Part shown: positions 26,926 through 36,153 of the stretch, piece by piece | Numbering within the stretch: the first letter of the stretch is position 1 | Layout: the number at the start of each line of letters is the position of its first letter | Position numbers and translations under genes: made by a program | Assembly: GCF_900143085.1 (NCBI RefSeq) | Contig: NZ_FRCZ01000007.1 | Span: 62,001-126,000 of the forward strand | Direction: 5' to 3' | Source of the DNA: Gracilibacillus kekensis | Lineage (GTDB): Bacteria; Bacillota; Bacilli; Bacillales; Amphibacillaceae | Length of the DNA: 64,000 nucleotides | The notes under the pieces: generated by a model | What the model saw: only the letters and a program-made list of their open reading frames with translations | What the model was told of the DNA's origin: nothing | Database searches by the model: none

Positions 26926-27708
26926 ATGATTGAATTTATAGATGTTGAAAAAACTTATGCAAATAACGTCAAAGCATTACAGAATATTAATATAAAAATC
27001 GATAAAGGTGAATTTGTCGCAGTAATAGGTCTATCAGGTGCGGGTAAATCTACCTTTATTCGTTGTATTAATCGGATGCATGATATAACCCAAGGAGAAA
27101 TAATTGTAGATGGTATCCAGGTAGGAGCACTAAAAGGAGAGCAAATAAGAACATATCGCAAACGGATTGGCATGATTTTTCAATCGTTTAACCTTGTCAC
27201 GCGGACCACCGTGTTAAAAAATGTGTTAGTCTCCTTTGTGCCAGAATTAAGCTTGTGGAGAAAAGTAACAGGTCTTTTTACAAAAGAACAAAAAATAAAG
27301 GCGTTAACTGCTTTAGATCAAGTCGGTATTTTAGATAAGGCGTATGTACGTGTAGATCAACTATCCGGTGGACAACAGCAGCGTGTAGCATTGGCGAGAA
27401 CATTAGCACAAAATCCAGACATTATCTTAGCCGATGAGCCTATAGCTTCTCTAGATCCAGTCACTTCCAAACAAGTGATGGATGATTTCAGACGGATTAA
27501 TCAAGATATGAATATTTCCCTGATCATGAACATACACCATGTCGAGATGGCGCTTGAGTATGCGGAACGAATTATTGGCGTACGAGAAGGTCAAATTGTT
27601 TATGATGGAAAAGCATCGGAAGTAACAGAAGAAGTACTCGATCATATTTACAAAGGTAAAGTAGCAGAAGGAACAACGGAATTTGAAGGGAAACATGCTT
27701 ATGTTTGA
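26926..27708 (+). CDS. phnC: Phosphonate-type ABC importer ATPase
   Basis: 260 residues. Walker A GLSGAGKST (about 36-44), Q-loop FQSFNLV, signature LSGGQQQRV, Walker B ILADEPIASLD, H-loop NIHHVEMA. The PhnC pattern is clear from the N terminus (FIDVEKTYANNVKAL) and size. The stop overlaps the start of phnE1. TGGAG precedes the ATG. Confidence 0.92.
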   Translation: MIEFIDVEKTYANNVKALQNINIKIDKGEFVAVIGLSGAGKSTFIRCINRMHDITQGEIIVDGIQVGALKGEQIRTYRKRIGMIFQSFNLVTRTTVLKNVLVSFVPELSLWRKVTGLFTKEQKIKALTALDQVGILDKAYVRVDQLSGGQQQRVALARTLAQNPDIILADEPIASLDPVTSKQVMDDFRRINQDMNISLIMNIHHVEMALEYAERIIGVREGQIVYDGKASEVTEEVLDHIYKGKVAEGTTEFEGKHAYV

Positions 27709-28516
27709 TAAATTATTTCCTCCAAAACAAATGGAATTACCTAACGGAAAAAAGGTTATGGAAAAAAGATCGCCTATACCTTTTGTAATACTGGTATTGT
27801 TCATTGCGCTTATTTATTCGATAGAAGTTACGGATTTCGAATTAAAAATACTGTTTGAAAGAGGAATTCAATTTTTCATCATAGTTCTAGAGATGATTCC
27901 ACCTACATGGGAGTACCTCCCCCACTTATGGCAACCATTGATGGATACGATAAAAATGTCACTGTTAGGTTCGGTACTCGGCTCTGTTGTAGCAGTACCA
28001 GCTGCTTATCTAGCAGCTTCGAATCTGATTCAACGTAAATGGATTGTTAATGTAACCAAGATTTTACTTAGTATATTACGAACATTGCCCACATTGGTGA
28101 CCGCCTTAATAGCTACTTTTATATTTGGTTTAGGAACGTTGGCTGGTACAGTTGCAATTTTTCTATTTACATTAGCTTACGTCGGAAAGCTGTTATATGA
28201 GCAAATCGAAAATGCGGACATGGGTGCATTTGAAGCGATGGAGTCGATTGGTATGACAAGAGTACAAGCATTCCGCTATGCGATTTTTCCGCAAGTATTA
28301 CCCAATTTTTTATCTACCTCTTTATTTTGTTTTGAAGGAAATGTCCGTTATGCGGCGATTTTAGGATATGTTGGTGCTGGTGGTATAGGGTTATTACTGA
28401 ATGAACGAATCGGTTGGCGTGATTATGCCAGTGTCGGAATGATTTTACTTATGCTTGCCATCACTGTCTTTCTTATTGAGACAGTCAGCGAACATTTTCG
28501 AAAAAGGTTAATGTAA
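27701..28516 (+). CDS. phnE: Phosphonate-type ABC importer permease 1
   Basis: About 271 residues with six membrane helices and the EAA-type cytoplasmic loop typical of importer permeases (FEAMESIGMTRVQAFRYAIFP, compressed; glycine in the middle). Start set at 27701 where translation overlaps the phnC stop; an ATG at 27695 and a TTG at 27683 are alternatives. Pairs with the second permease 14 bases downstream to form a heterodimer. Confidence 0.88.
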   Translation: MFDKLFPPKQMELPNGKKVMEKRSPIPFVILVLFIALIYSIEVTDFELKILFERGIQFFIIVLEMIPPTWEYLPHLWQPLMDTIKMSLLGSVLGSVVAVPAAYLAASNLIQRKWIVNVTKILLSILRTLPTLVTALIATFIFGLGTLAGTVAIFLFTLAYVGKLLYEQIENADMGAFEAMESIGMTRVQAFRYAIFPQVLPNFLSTSLFCFEGNVRYAAILGYVGAGGIGLLLNERIGWRDYASVGMILLMLAITVFLIETVSEHFRKRLM

Positions 28517-28529
28517 AGGGGGTAAAAGA

Positions 28530-29336
28530 ATGGATGTAGTTGAAAAGCAATTATATGCTTCACCTAGAAATTATCGTTATTTAATCACGACTAGCATTAT
28601 TTTATTCGGTTTGTTTATCTGGTCGTTAACTGCTGTTAATATTAATAATATTGAGGAAAGTGGCTTAGCGATTGCTCAAAATATTATATTGGGCATTTTT
28701 CAGCCAGACTTAGAGTTACTATTAAATGTAAGTGACAAAGGCGTGCTATATCTATTAGTGGAAACAATCGCAATTGCTTTTTTAGGAACGATTATTGGTT
28801 CTTTCTTGGCTGTGCCGTTAGCCTTTTTATCAGCATCAAACATCGTACCGAAGCCTGTTTCATTTATAACGAGGTTATTATTAATTGCTATCCGCACAGT
28901 ACCGGCATTAATATACGGGTTAATGTTCATAAGAGTGATAGGACAAGGGCCGTTTACAGGTGTATTAACCATTGCTTTAGTTTCAATTGGCATGTTAGCA
29001 AAGCTATATGTAGATGCGATTGAAGATTTAGATACAAGTATATTAGAATCGATGACCTCGATTGGCTGTACCACTTTTGAAAAAATACGTTATGGCATTA
29101 TCCCGCAACTATTTGCGATGTTTTTATCCATTATGATTTATCGGTTCGATATGAATTTGCGTGAAGCTTCAGTCTTAGGGTTAGTAGGAGCAGGAGGAAT
29201 AGGAGCGCCTTTGATTTTTGCTATGAATGCCTATCGCTGGAATGAAGTAGGTTCGATTTTGATTGGCTTAGTGGTGTTAATTTTAATAGTGGAATGGTCT
29301 TCCAACCGTCTTCGAAATAAGTTAGTTCGAGGTTGA
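28530..29336 (+). CDS. phnE: Phosphonate-type ABC importer permease 2
   Basis: 268 residues, six helices, EAA loop LESMTSIGCTTFEKIRYGIIP (compressed), related to the first permease. AAAGGGGG precedes the start. End of the phnDCEE operon. No C-P lyase, phosphonatase or phosphite dehydrogenase genes follow, so the imported substrate's breakdown is encoded elsewhere or the substrate is phosphite/phosphate. Confidence 0.88.
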   Translation: MDVVEKQLYASPRNYRYLITTSIILFGLFIWSLTAVNINNIEESGLAIAQNIILGIFQPDLELLLNVSDKGVLYLLVETIAIAFLGTIIGSFLAVPLAFLSASNIVPKPVSFITRLLLIAIRTVPALIYGLMFIRVIGQGPFTGVLTIALVSIGMLAKLYVDAIEDLDTSILESMTSIGCTTFEKIRYGIIPQLFAMFLSIMIYRFDMNLREASVLGLVGAGGIGAPLIFAMNAYRWNEVGSILIGLVVLILIVEWSSNRLRNKLVRG

Positions 29337-29440
29337 TCATGGTCTACGCTGCTCTATTTGCAATTAAATCTAAATAAAGATACGATTAAGGTTCAAACTT
29401 CAAGAGTAGTAAGTCTAATAAAAGTAAATGGAGCGGTTGT

Positions 29441-30268
29441 ATGAAAAAAATTGAAAAAGCGGCAAAATTGATGGCAGAGCAAGCATCATTATTTTGGTGT
29501 CCGATTTGTCAAAAAAATATACATCTTGAAGGCACAGCCGTCGCTTGTAACGATGGTCACCAATTTGATTTTGCCAAAAAAGGGTATGTAAACTTTTATG
29601 GGAAACCCTCCCCACTTGATTATGATCGTTCATTGTTTGAAGCAAGGTATGAAGTAATTCAACGAGGAATGTATGATCAGTTACATGATAAAATAACGGA
29701 ATGGCTGAAACAGCAGTTTTCTGGGAAACTTAAGATTCTGGACGTTGGCTGTGGAGAAGGTTCACATCTGAAGAAAATCTTAGATGGGATGGGATCTCAG
29801 GCACTAGGAATAGGTATTGATATTGCAAAGGACGGTATTATAACTGCAGCTAAATACCATGATAATGTTCTATGGACTGTGGCGGATTTAGCAAAAAGCC
29901 CATTTCAAATGAATCGATTTGATATCATCTTGAATATTTTGTCGCCAGCAAATTACTTGGAATTTAGTCGTATAGTTTCACCCGGAGGAGCGGTAATAAA
30001 AGTCATTCCAAATAAGAATTACTTAATAGAGATGAGAGATCAATTAACAGATAAAGTGGAGTCATATTCCAATCAAGAGACAATAGAGCATTTTAATAAG
30101 CATTTTTCTACAGTAACAATGGAGACAATTAATTACCAATGGAAAGTTCCACAAAGTCTTCAAGGGCAATTATGGCATATGACCCCATTAACCTGGGGGA
30201 AAAAACAACAAGAAGAGTTTTCTGCCATTACAATAGATCTTACCCTGTTAATTGGACAAAATGTGTAA
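29441..30268 (+). CDS. rlmA: 23S rRNA (guanine-N1)-methyltransferase, RlmA family
   Basis: 275 residues. N-terminal zinc finger formed by Cys20, Cys23, Cys36 and His40 (CPIC ... CNDGH), then a class I methyltransferase fold with motif I ILDVGCGEGSH and the acidic GIDIAKDG. RlmA enzymes methylate G745 or G748 in helix 35 of 23S rRNA; the G748 type (TlrB) affects tylosin sensitivity. Sequence alone does not settle G745 versus G748. Own ribosome binding site, terminator at the end. Confidence 0.88.
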   Translation: MKKIEKAAKLMAEQASLFWCPICQKNIHLEGTAVACNDGHQFDFAKKGYVNFYGKPSPLDYDRSLFEARYEVIQRGMYDQLHDKITEWLKQQFSGKLKILDVGCGEGSHLKKILDGMGSQALGIGIDIAKDGIITAAKYHDNVLWTVADLAKSPFQMNRFDIILNILSPANYLEFSRIVSPGGAVIKVIPNKNYLIEMRDQLTDKVESYSNQETIEHFNKHFSTVTMETINYQWKVPQSLQGQLWHMTPLTWGKKQQEEFSAITIDLTLLIGQNV

Positions 30269-30269
30269 C

Positions 30270-30315
30270 AAGATAGGTAGTTATTTCGATTAAAAATAAA
30301 CTGTCTATCTTTTTT
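30270..30315 (+). terminator. Terminator of rlmA
   Basis: AAGATAGGTAGTT / AACTGTCTATCTT stem (two wobble pairs) followed by TTTTT, directly after the stop codon. Confidence 0.75.
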
Positions 30316-30459
30316 GTGTTGAAGAAATTTATGAATTGCTATACAATTTTGGTACAATTGAATCAGGTAAGTCACATTAGTGAAGTGAAATTTTAAGAGA
30401 AATTGTTACATTACTTTTTCACTACCCTTACTATCCACTTAATTGAAAGGGGTTACAGC

Positions 30460-31458
30460 GTGAGGAAATTATTGTTTGCTTATTTAATATTAATTGTACT
30501 GTTCGTAGTATATGTTTATCAATATCAATCGGAAGAAACTACGAATAATCAATGGTCAGATCGTGAGCTAAGAGGAACAATTGATGAAAATTATGTGATG
30601 GTTACCTTTCAAGCAGGTATTGATTATTGGAAACGACCATTAAAGGGGTTTGAAGATGCAGCAGAGTCGTTAAATGTCTCAGTGGAATACCGAGGTGCTA
30701 CTCAATACGATGTAAATGAAGAGATAACGGTGTTAGAGCAAGTCATTGCTAAAAATCCTTCCGGTATTGCTATTTCAACCATGGATCCAGAAGCATTAAA
30801 TCCGGTTATAAATAAAGCAGTTGATTCAGGTATACCGGTAGTCATGTTCGATGCCGATGCTCCTGACAGTAAAGCATATGCCTTTTTAGGTACAAATAAC
30901 CATTACGCAGGTGTTACTGCAGCCCATAAAATGGCAGAGTTATTAAATGAGGAAGGAGAGGTAGGGGTGGTAACCCATCCGAATCAATTAAATCATCAAG
31001 AGCGTACACAAGGCTTTCGAGAAACAATTGAAAATGACTATCCAAATATGACGCTAGTAGATATTAAGGATGGTCGAGGAGATCAGATGATATCGAAGGA
31101 AGTATCAGAGGAGTTAATTAGAGAACACCCTAATATTAAAGGTATTTTTGCCTCTGAAGCAAATGGTGGAGTGGGCGTTGGCAAGGCAGTCCTAGACTTG
31201 CAAAAAAAAGGAGATTTACATATTATAAGTTTTGATACGGATAAAGGAACTTTAGATATGATTGATGAAGGCGTTATTTCAGCTACAATGGCTCAGGGTA
31301 CATGGAAAATGGGATATTGGTCATTACAATTTTTGTTTCATTTGCAACATGATATTGCTGGAGAACTAGAAGGAGAAACAAATTTACCACGCTATGTGGA
31401 TACAGGAATAACAGTGGTAACGAAGGATAACGTGAATGAGTATTATCCTGTCGAATAA
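30460..31458 (+). CDS. Membrane-anchored sugar-binding sensor protein, XylFII-like
   Basis: About 332 residues. One N-terminal membrane helix (about 4-20, no lipobox) and a type I periplasmic binding protein fold with VMVTFQAGIDYW, AISTMDPEALNP and GVGVGKAVLDLQKKGD. GTG at 30460 is preferred because GAAAGGGG precedes it. Lacking a lipobox and followed by a sensor kinase and AraC-type response regulator, it fits the XylFII role: in Clostridium beijerinckii XylFII binds D-xylose outside the membrane and signals through LytS to YesN. The ligand here is probably a pentose, by analogy. Confidence 0.8.
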   Translation: MRKLLFAYLILIVLFVVYVYQYQSEETTNNQWSDRELRGTIDENYVMVTFQAGIDYWKRPLKGFEDAAESLNVSVEYRGATQYDVNEEITVLEQVIAKNPSGIAISTMDPEALNPVINKAVDSGIPVVMFDADAPDSKAYAFLGTNNHYAGVTAAHKMAELLNEEGEVGVVTHPNQLNHQERTQGFRETIENDYPNMTLVDIKDGRGDQMISKEVSEELIREHPNIKGIFASEANGGVGVGKAVLDLQKKGDLHIISFDTDKGTLDMIDEGVISATMAQGTWKMGYWSLQFLFHLQHDIAGELEGETNLPRYVDTGITVVTKDNVNEYYPVE

Positions 31459-31518
31459 TATCAGTGGTAGTGTTCGAACCTACTGATTATTAGTGAAACC
31501 TATCAGGAAGTTAATGTG
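31457..31518. repeat. AATCAGTGG-type hairpin repeat reaching the kinase start
   Basis: AATATCAGTGGTAG / CTACTGATTATT hairpin overlapping the stop codon of the sensor gene, followed by AAACCTATCAGGAAGTTA and GTGATAAAG, which also occur (minus strand) at 15285-15310. The AGGAAG and GTG used by the kinase lie in this repeat. Confidence 0.65.
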
Positions 31519-33351
31519 ATAAAGAATGGATGGATGAATGTGAAGCGCTGGACTCAAATTAATAATTTTCCTATTCGTTATAAGTTAATATCACATTTTT
31601 TGCTTATTAGTATCTTGCCTATTTTCTGTTTAGCTTTATTAGTAAGTTGGACAGTGGAACGTGTAATGGAAGAACAAGTGAATGATAATACCATCCAGTT
31701 AATAGATAAAGTAAATGAAACATTTGAATTTTATATTAGCAATCTCCAAAGTCATACATATATGATTGCCAATGACGATGATGTTCAACTATTTTTAGCG
31801 AATACGGAAGATGATCCAAGTGATGTATCGGATACCAGATATCAAATACAACGATTTTTGCGAGATTTTACGGCTGTCTCCTCAGAAGTAGCAGGGATCA
31901 TGGTGGTTAATCATCAAGGCGAATATATTAGCAATGAGCTATATGCCCCATCGATTATGGATTTAACAGAAGCCTCTTGGTATCAAGAAGCAGTAGATAA
32001 TAAAGGTATATTTAAAATAATCGGACGCCCTGATGGGAGACGCTTAACATCAATAGTTGATTACAAGAATGATGATATTGTTACTGTAGTAAGAGCCATA
32101 ATCGATCCTTTTACAGAAGAAGTACAAGGTGTGGTATTAATAGATTTAAAATTACGGGTAATTGCAGAAACAGTAAAAGATGTCACACTAGGTAAAAGTG
32201 GATACTTAATGGTTGTAGATGAAAATGGTAAAAATATTTATCAGCCCACACAACCGATTATAGAACATATACCAATTAAATGGATAGGTGAAGAGCAATC
32301 CGGGGATTTTTCGAAAACAATAAATGGAGAGAAAATTCAATTTATCTATCAACGATCACCTTTTGTTAATTGGGTAACGATTGGTGTATTCCCAGCAGAT
32401 GAAACTGTTTTTGGTTTACGCGAAATTAACTTTTACTTAGTCGTATTTATTTTTATTATCATGTTATTTGGTATTCCGGTATCTTATTTTCTTTCCCATT
32501 CTATTTCCAAACCCATTGTCCAATTAATGTCATTTATGAGGAAAGCGGAAAGTGGGAACTTTCAAGTAAGGTATAAAGAAAAAAGAGATGATGAGGTTGG
32601 CTTACTAGGCAGAAGTTTTAATGCAATGTTAGCAAAAATAAATGAATTAATGCATCTCACTGAAAGACAGGAGAGACAAAAAAGAGATGCAGAGTTTCGT
32701 AGTTTACAAGCAAATATTAATCCTCACTTTTTGTATAATACTTTAGACACGATTCAGTGGATGGCTAGAAAACAAAAAGCAAATGATGTAGCAGAGGTTG
32801 TTGATTCTTTAGCTAAATTATTTCGAATCGGTTTGAGTAAGGGGCGAGACGTGATCACGTTAAAAGAAGAGATTGAACATATTGAAAGCTACTTAAAAAT
32901 ACAAAAAACGAGATATCGGGATAAATTAAATTATAAGATTAATGTCGAGGATTCAGTTCAGAACCTGCCGGTATTAAAATTTATTTTACAGCCAATCATT
33001 GAAAATGCTATTTATCATGGTATTAAAGAACGTAGAGGCCCTGGACATATTTTAATAGATGCGAGACAGGTTGAACAACGTATTGTTATAACAATAAGTG
33101 ACGATGGGCAAGGCATGTCAAATGCTCAATTATTAGAAATGCGTGAGGCTTTGGCTCAATCAATTAGCAGGACTGAAAAACCTGAAGAAACACGAGATAA
33201 AAAAGGTTATGGCATGTTAAATGTTCAAGCAAGAATCCAATTAACGCATGGATTGCAATATGGAATATCGCTAGAAAGCAAAGAACGAAGCGGGACGACT
33301 GTTACGATCTTATTACCTTTAATAAAGGAACCTGATCCAGAAAAGGAGTAA
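31516..33351 (+). CDS. Sensor histidine kinase, YesM/LytS type
   Basis: 611 residues. Membrane helix ~20-42, large extracytoplasmic sensor domain of Cache type (~45-300), second helix ~305-325, HAMP linker (~325-385), His_kinase domain with phospho-acceptor His404 (NINPHFLYNT) and a HATPase with N-box IIENAIYHG and DDGQGM. This is the kinase of a YesMN-like pair and fits LytS in xylose sensing. The start is GTG 31516 within a repeat; ATG 31534 is a good alternative. The stop overlaps the regulator start by one base. Confidence 0.88.
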   Translation: MIKNGWMNVKRWTQINNFPIRYKLISHFLLISILPIFCLALLVSWTVERVMEEQVNDNTIQLIDKVNETFEFYISNLQSHTYMIANDDDVQLFLANTEDDPSDVSDTRYQIQRFLRDFTAVSSEVAGIMVVNHQGEYISNELYAPSIMDLTEASWYQEAVDNKGIFKIIGRPDGRRLTSIVDYKNDDIVTVVRAIIDPFTEEVQGVVLIDLKLRVIAETVKDVTLGKSGYLMVVDENGKNIYQPTQPIIEHIPIKWIGEEQSGDFSKTINGEKIQFIYQRSPFVNWVTIGVFPADETVFGLREINFYLVVFIFIIMLFGIPVSYFLSHSISKPIVQLMSFMRKAESGNFQVRYKEKRDDEVGLLGRSFNAMLAKINELMHLTERQERQKRDAEFRSLQANINPHFLYNTLDTIQWMARKQKANDVAEVVDSLAKLFRIGLSKGRDVITLKEEIEHIESYLKIQKTRYRDKLNYKINVEDSVQNLPVLKFILQPIIENAIYHGIKERRGPGHILIDARQVEQRIVITISDDGQGMSNAQLLEMREALAQSISRTEKPEETRDKKGYGMLNVQARIQLTHGLQYGISLESKERSGTTVTILLPLIKEPDPEKE

Positions 33352-34553
33352 TGATAAGTATGGCGAAGTGGAAAGTTTTGATAGCAGATGATGAATTTAT
33401 AATACGCGATGGAATAAGATCGTCAGTAAATTGGTCTGATTATGGTATGGAAGTTATGGCAGAGGCTGAAGATGGTGAAGAAGCGATTGAATTAGCGCTA
33501 GAACATAAAATAGATATATTACTAATTGACATAAATATGCCAATTATGAATGGAATCTCAGCAATGAAGCGCATTAAAGAGGAGTTGCCAGAGTGTCGAA
33601 TGGTAGTTATATCGGGATATGACGATTTCCGATATGCCCAAGAAGCGATTCGTCTGCAAGTAGAAGATTATTTATTAAAACCGGTAAATCCTAATAAATT
33701 AGAAGAAATTTTAGTCAAAACGAAGCAACAATTAGAAATGAAAAAACAAGAAGAAGATTATTTGCATCAAGCTTCTTCTCAAGTGGAAAAAAACCATGAG
33801 CAACTCCGCCAACGTTTTTTTCTTGATTGGATAGAAGGCAGATTGGAAGAGAGTGAAGTTGCTGGACAATTGCAGTTTTTGAATTTACCCCATGATCCGC
33901 CAACCTCTTTTATAATGCTTAAATGGGCTGAAGGAGAAGCAGAGCATAACTTGCTGGAAGAAGCAGATCGACAGCAACAGTTACAAGCGATTAAGGATGT
34001 GTTGAGTGAGATAATGGCTGAACATCTACATGCTATTTTTATAGAGGATGTTCATTTTATTACCGTATTTTTATGGAAAGCGATTCGTTATGATATAGCG
34101 ATAGAAATAGAAGAGCAAGTAATGGAACGATTAGAACAACGTATTTACTCAAAATACATATCATTAGATCCAACAAATATCACCGTACAATATAAAGAGA
34201 CAAAACAAGAACTTAACCAATATATGCGTTTGTCCCCCCTGGTTAAGCAGTCATTGCAGTATATTCGGAAACATTACCGTGATCCTCATATGACATTGGA
34301 AGCTATAGCAGCCTCATTACATGTGTCAACGGTATATTTAAGTAAAATGATTAAACAGGAACTTGGTAAATCATATGTGCAAATTCTCACCCATATGCGT
34401 TTGCGTGCAGCCAAGGAACTCCTGCAGACTACTGATCTTAGCATAAGAGAAGTGGCAGAAAGAGTTGGTTATGACTCACAACATTATTTCAGTACAGCCT
34501 TTCGAAAATCAGTCGGCATAACACCAAAGCAATATAAGCAGCAATCGTTATAG
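33351..34553 (+). CDS. Response regulator with AraC-type output, YesN-like
   Basis: 400 residues. Receiver domain 1-125 with phospho-acceptor Asp60 (LLIDINMPIMNG) and conserved Lys in LLKPVN; a middle region of unknown fold (~135-295); C-terminal AraC double helix-turn-helix (~300-398, IAASLHVSTVYLSKMIKQE and VAERVGYDSQHYFSTAF). Overlaps the kinase gene by one base. It should activate the downstream ChvE-type importer genes. The middle domain may be a dimerisation region, as in YesN. Confidence 0.9.
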   Translation: MISMAKWKVLIADDEFIIRDGIRSSVNWSDYGMEVMAEAEDGEEAIELALEHKIDILLIDINMPIMNGISAMKRIKEELPECRMVVISGYDDFRYAQEAIRLQVEDYLLKPVNPNKLEEILVKTKQQLEMKKQEEDYLHQASSQVEKNHEQLRQRFFLDWIEGRLEESEVAGQLQFLNLPHDPPTSFIMLKWAEGEAEHNLLEEADRQQQLQAIKDVLSEIMAEHLHAIFIEDVHFITVFLWKAIRYDIAIEIEEQVMERLEQRIYSKYISLDPTNITVQYKETKQELNQYMRLSPLVKQSLQYIRKHYRDPHMTLEAIAASLHVSTVYLSKMIKQELGKSYVQILTHMRLRAAKELLQTTDLSIREVAERVGYDSQHYFSTAFRKSVGITPKQYKQQSL

Positions 34554-34582
34554 TAAATTAACGATTGTTGCTTTTTTTTAAA
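34537..34582 (+). terminator. Terminator of the sensing operon
   Basis: AGCAGCAATCGTTA / TAACGATTGTTGCT with eight Ts; the left arm is within the last codons of the regulator gene. Confidence 0.9.
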
Positions 34583-34602
34583 ATTTTTTGTAAAAAACGG
34601 AT

Positions 34603-34744
34603 TCTCCTCACGGGATATTTAATGTTGTAGACAGGATATCTGATTGTCTTCACGGGATATAGTGATCTCTTCACGGGATAAGCCGCAATATCCAGTCTAG
34701 CGAGAGTATTATCCCGTCAAGGACATGTGTTATCCTGTGAAGGC
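34603..34744. repeat. Cluster of CTTCACGGGATA motifs in both orientations
   Basis: Forward-type motifs at about 34605, 34629 (AGACAGGATA), 34648 and 34669 (CTTCACGGGATA twice exactly), and inverse motifs at about 34688 (TATCCAGTCTAG), 34709 (TATCCCGTCAAG) and 34730 (TATCCTGTGAAG). Spaced about 20 bases. Four forward copies facing three reverse copies can fold into one large cruciform or many alternative hairpins. Similar clusters at 44.1 and 52.1 kb. Confidence 0.7.
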
Positions 34745-34868
34745 AAATTTTTCGAGATATAATAACGTTATTTTGTTCACTTCACTGTCACTGTATAAAT
34801 AAAAAAACTTTTAATATTACAAAGAAATTACATTTAGATTAAAATTTTATAAAAACAGTTTAATTTTA

Positions 34869-34882
34869 TGTAAAGCCTTACA
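34869..34882 (+). promoter_or_regulatory. Inverted repeat operator candidate before chvE
   Basis: TGTAAAGCCTTACA has perfect TGTAA/TTACA arms, 70 bases before the chvE start. It could be a YesN-type regulator site or a degenerate cre (central CG is GC here). The binding protein is unknown. Confidence 0.3.
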
Positions 34883-34951
34883 ATGGGAATGGTGGTAAAG
34901 TATAAAACAAGCAAGAGATTTAAAATAAAAGGTTTGAAAGGGGTTACACTT

Positions 34952-36064
34952 ATGAAGAAATTTAGTTTATTGGCACTATTATTTGGTCTTATTTTATTTT
35001 TAGCTGCCTGCGGTGGAGATGATACTACAGATGGTGGCACAGATGACGGAGGAGAAGAGGCTTCAGAATCTGAAGGTGGTTTGATTGGGGTTGCAATGCC
35101 AACAAAATCTTCTCAGCGTTGGGTAGATGACGGGAACAACATGGTAGAGCAATTAGAAGAATTAGGTTATGAAACAGATTTACAATATGCTGAAGATGAT
35201 GTAGACAAGCAAATCGAGCAAATTGAAAACATGATCGTAAAAGGTGCAGACGCATTAGTTATTGCATCGATTGATGGTACCGCTTTAACAAATGTATTAG
35301 AAAAAGCTAACGACCAAGGTATTCAAGTAGTATCTTATGACCGTTTAATTATGGAAAGTGAGCATGTAACGTATTATGCAACATTTGATAACTTCCAGGT
35401 AGGTGTGCTTCAAGCATCATACATCGAAGAAGCTTTAGATCTACCAAATCAAGAAGGACCATTTAATATCGAATTATTCGGTGGATCTCCAGATGATAAC
35501 AACGCGTATTTCTTCTGGGATGGTGCTATGAGTGTTCTTCAACCATACATTGACGAAGGTAAATTAGTGATTCAAAGTGAGCAAACTGAATTTGAACAAG
35601 CGGCAACAATGCGTTGGGATGGTAACACTGCGAAATCTCGTATGGAAAACATTTTAAGTAGTTCATACTCAGATGGAGAAACGGTAGATGCAGTACTATC
35701 ACCATATGACGGTATTAGCCGTGGAGTTATTCAAGCATTGAAAGGTGTAGGTTATGGATCTGGTGATCTGGAACTTCCTGTAATCACTGGTCAAGATGCA
35801 GAGTTAGCATCGATCAAATCCATTATTGCTGGAGAGCAATCACAAACTGTATTTAAAGATACTCGTGATCTTGCAGCAGTGGCAATTGATATGACAGAAG
35901 CGATCCTAAACGGTGAGGAAGCAGAAGTAAATGATACAGAAACATATGATAACAACGTAAAAGTTGTTCCTACTTATCTAGTAGAACCTGTATCAGTTGA
36001 TATTGATAACTATCAAGAAGTTGTAATGGACAGTGGTTACTATTCTGAAGATGAATTAGAATAA
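34952..36064 (+). CDS. chvE: ChvE-type sugar-binding lipoprotein
   Basis: About 370 residues. Lipoprotein signal with lipobox LAAC, then a short Asp/Gly/Glu-rich linker and a type I periplasmic binding fold ([53 protein letters not shown]). This is the ChvE/XylF-like group that binds xylose, arabinose, glucose or galactose. Start at 34952 because GAAAGGGG precedes it and the signal peptide then begins with MKKF. First gene of the importer operon; a stable hairpin follows, which may favour expression of the binding protein over the membrane parts. Confidence 0.9.
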   Translation: MKKFSLLALLFGLILFLAACGGDDTTDGGTDDGGEEASESEGGLIGVAMPTKSSQRWVDDGNNMVEQLEELGYETDLQYAEDDVDKQIEQIENMIVKGADALVIASIDGTALTNVLEKANDQGIQVVSYDRLIMESEHVTYYATFDNFQVGVLQASYIEEALDLPNQEGPFNIELFGGSPDDNNAYFFWDGAMSVLQPYIDEGKLVIQSEQTEFEQAATMRWDGNTAKSRMENILSSSYSDGETVDAVLSPYDGISRGVIQALKGVGYGSGDLELPVITGQDAELASIKSIIAGEQSQTVFKDTRDLAAVAIDMTEAILNGEEAEVNDTETYDNNVKVVPTYLVEPVSVDIDNYQEVVMDSGYYSEDELE

Positions 36065-36087
36065 GTTCTGCAAATTATATGGAAAAA

Positions 36088-36121
36088 GAATTTAGTGGTG
36101 GTTTCGGTCACCACTAAATTC
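36088..36121 (+). terminator. Intercistronic hairpin between chvE and the ATPase gene
   Basis: GAATTTAGTGGTG / CACCACTAAATTC, a 13-bp perfect stem without a T run. More likely a processing/stability element or partial attenuator than a full terminator, as usual after binding-protein genes. Confidence 0.7.
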
Positions 36122-36153
36122 ATTCCTAATCGATTTTGAAGGTGGTGAAGCTA

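Noticed and set aside
34603-34744. CRISPR array
   Set aside because: Repeats are short (12 bp), occur in both orientations with ~10-base gaps and have no cas genes; this is not CRISPR-like.
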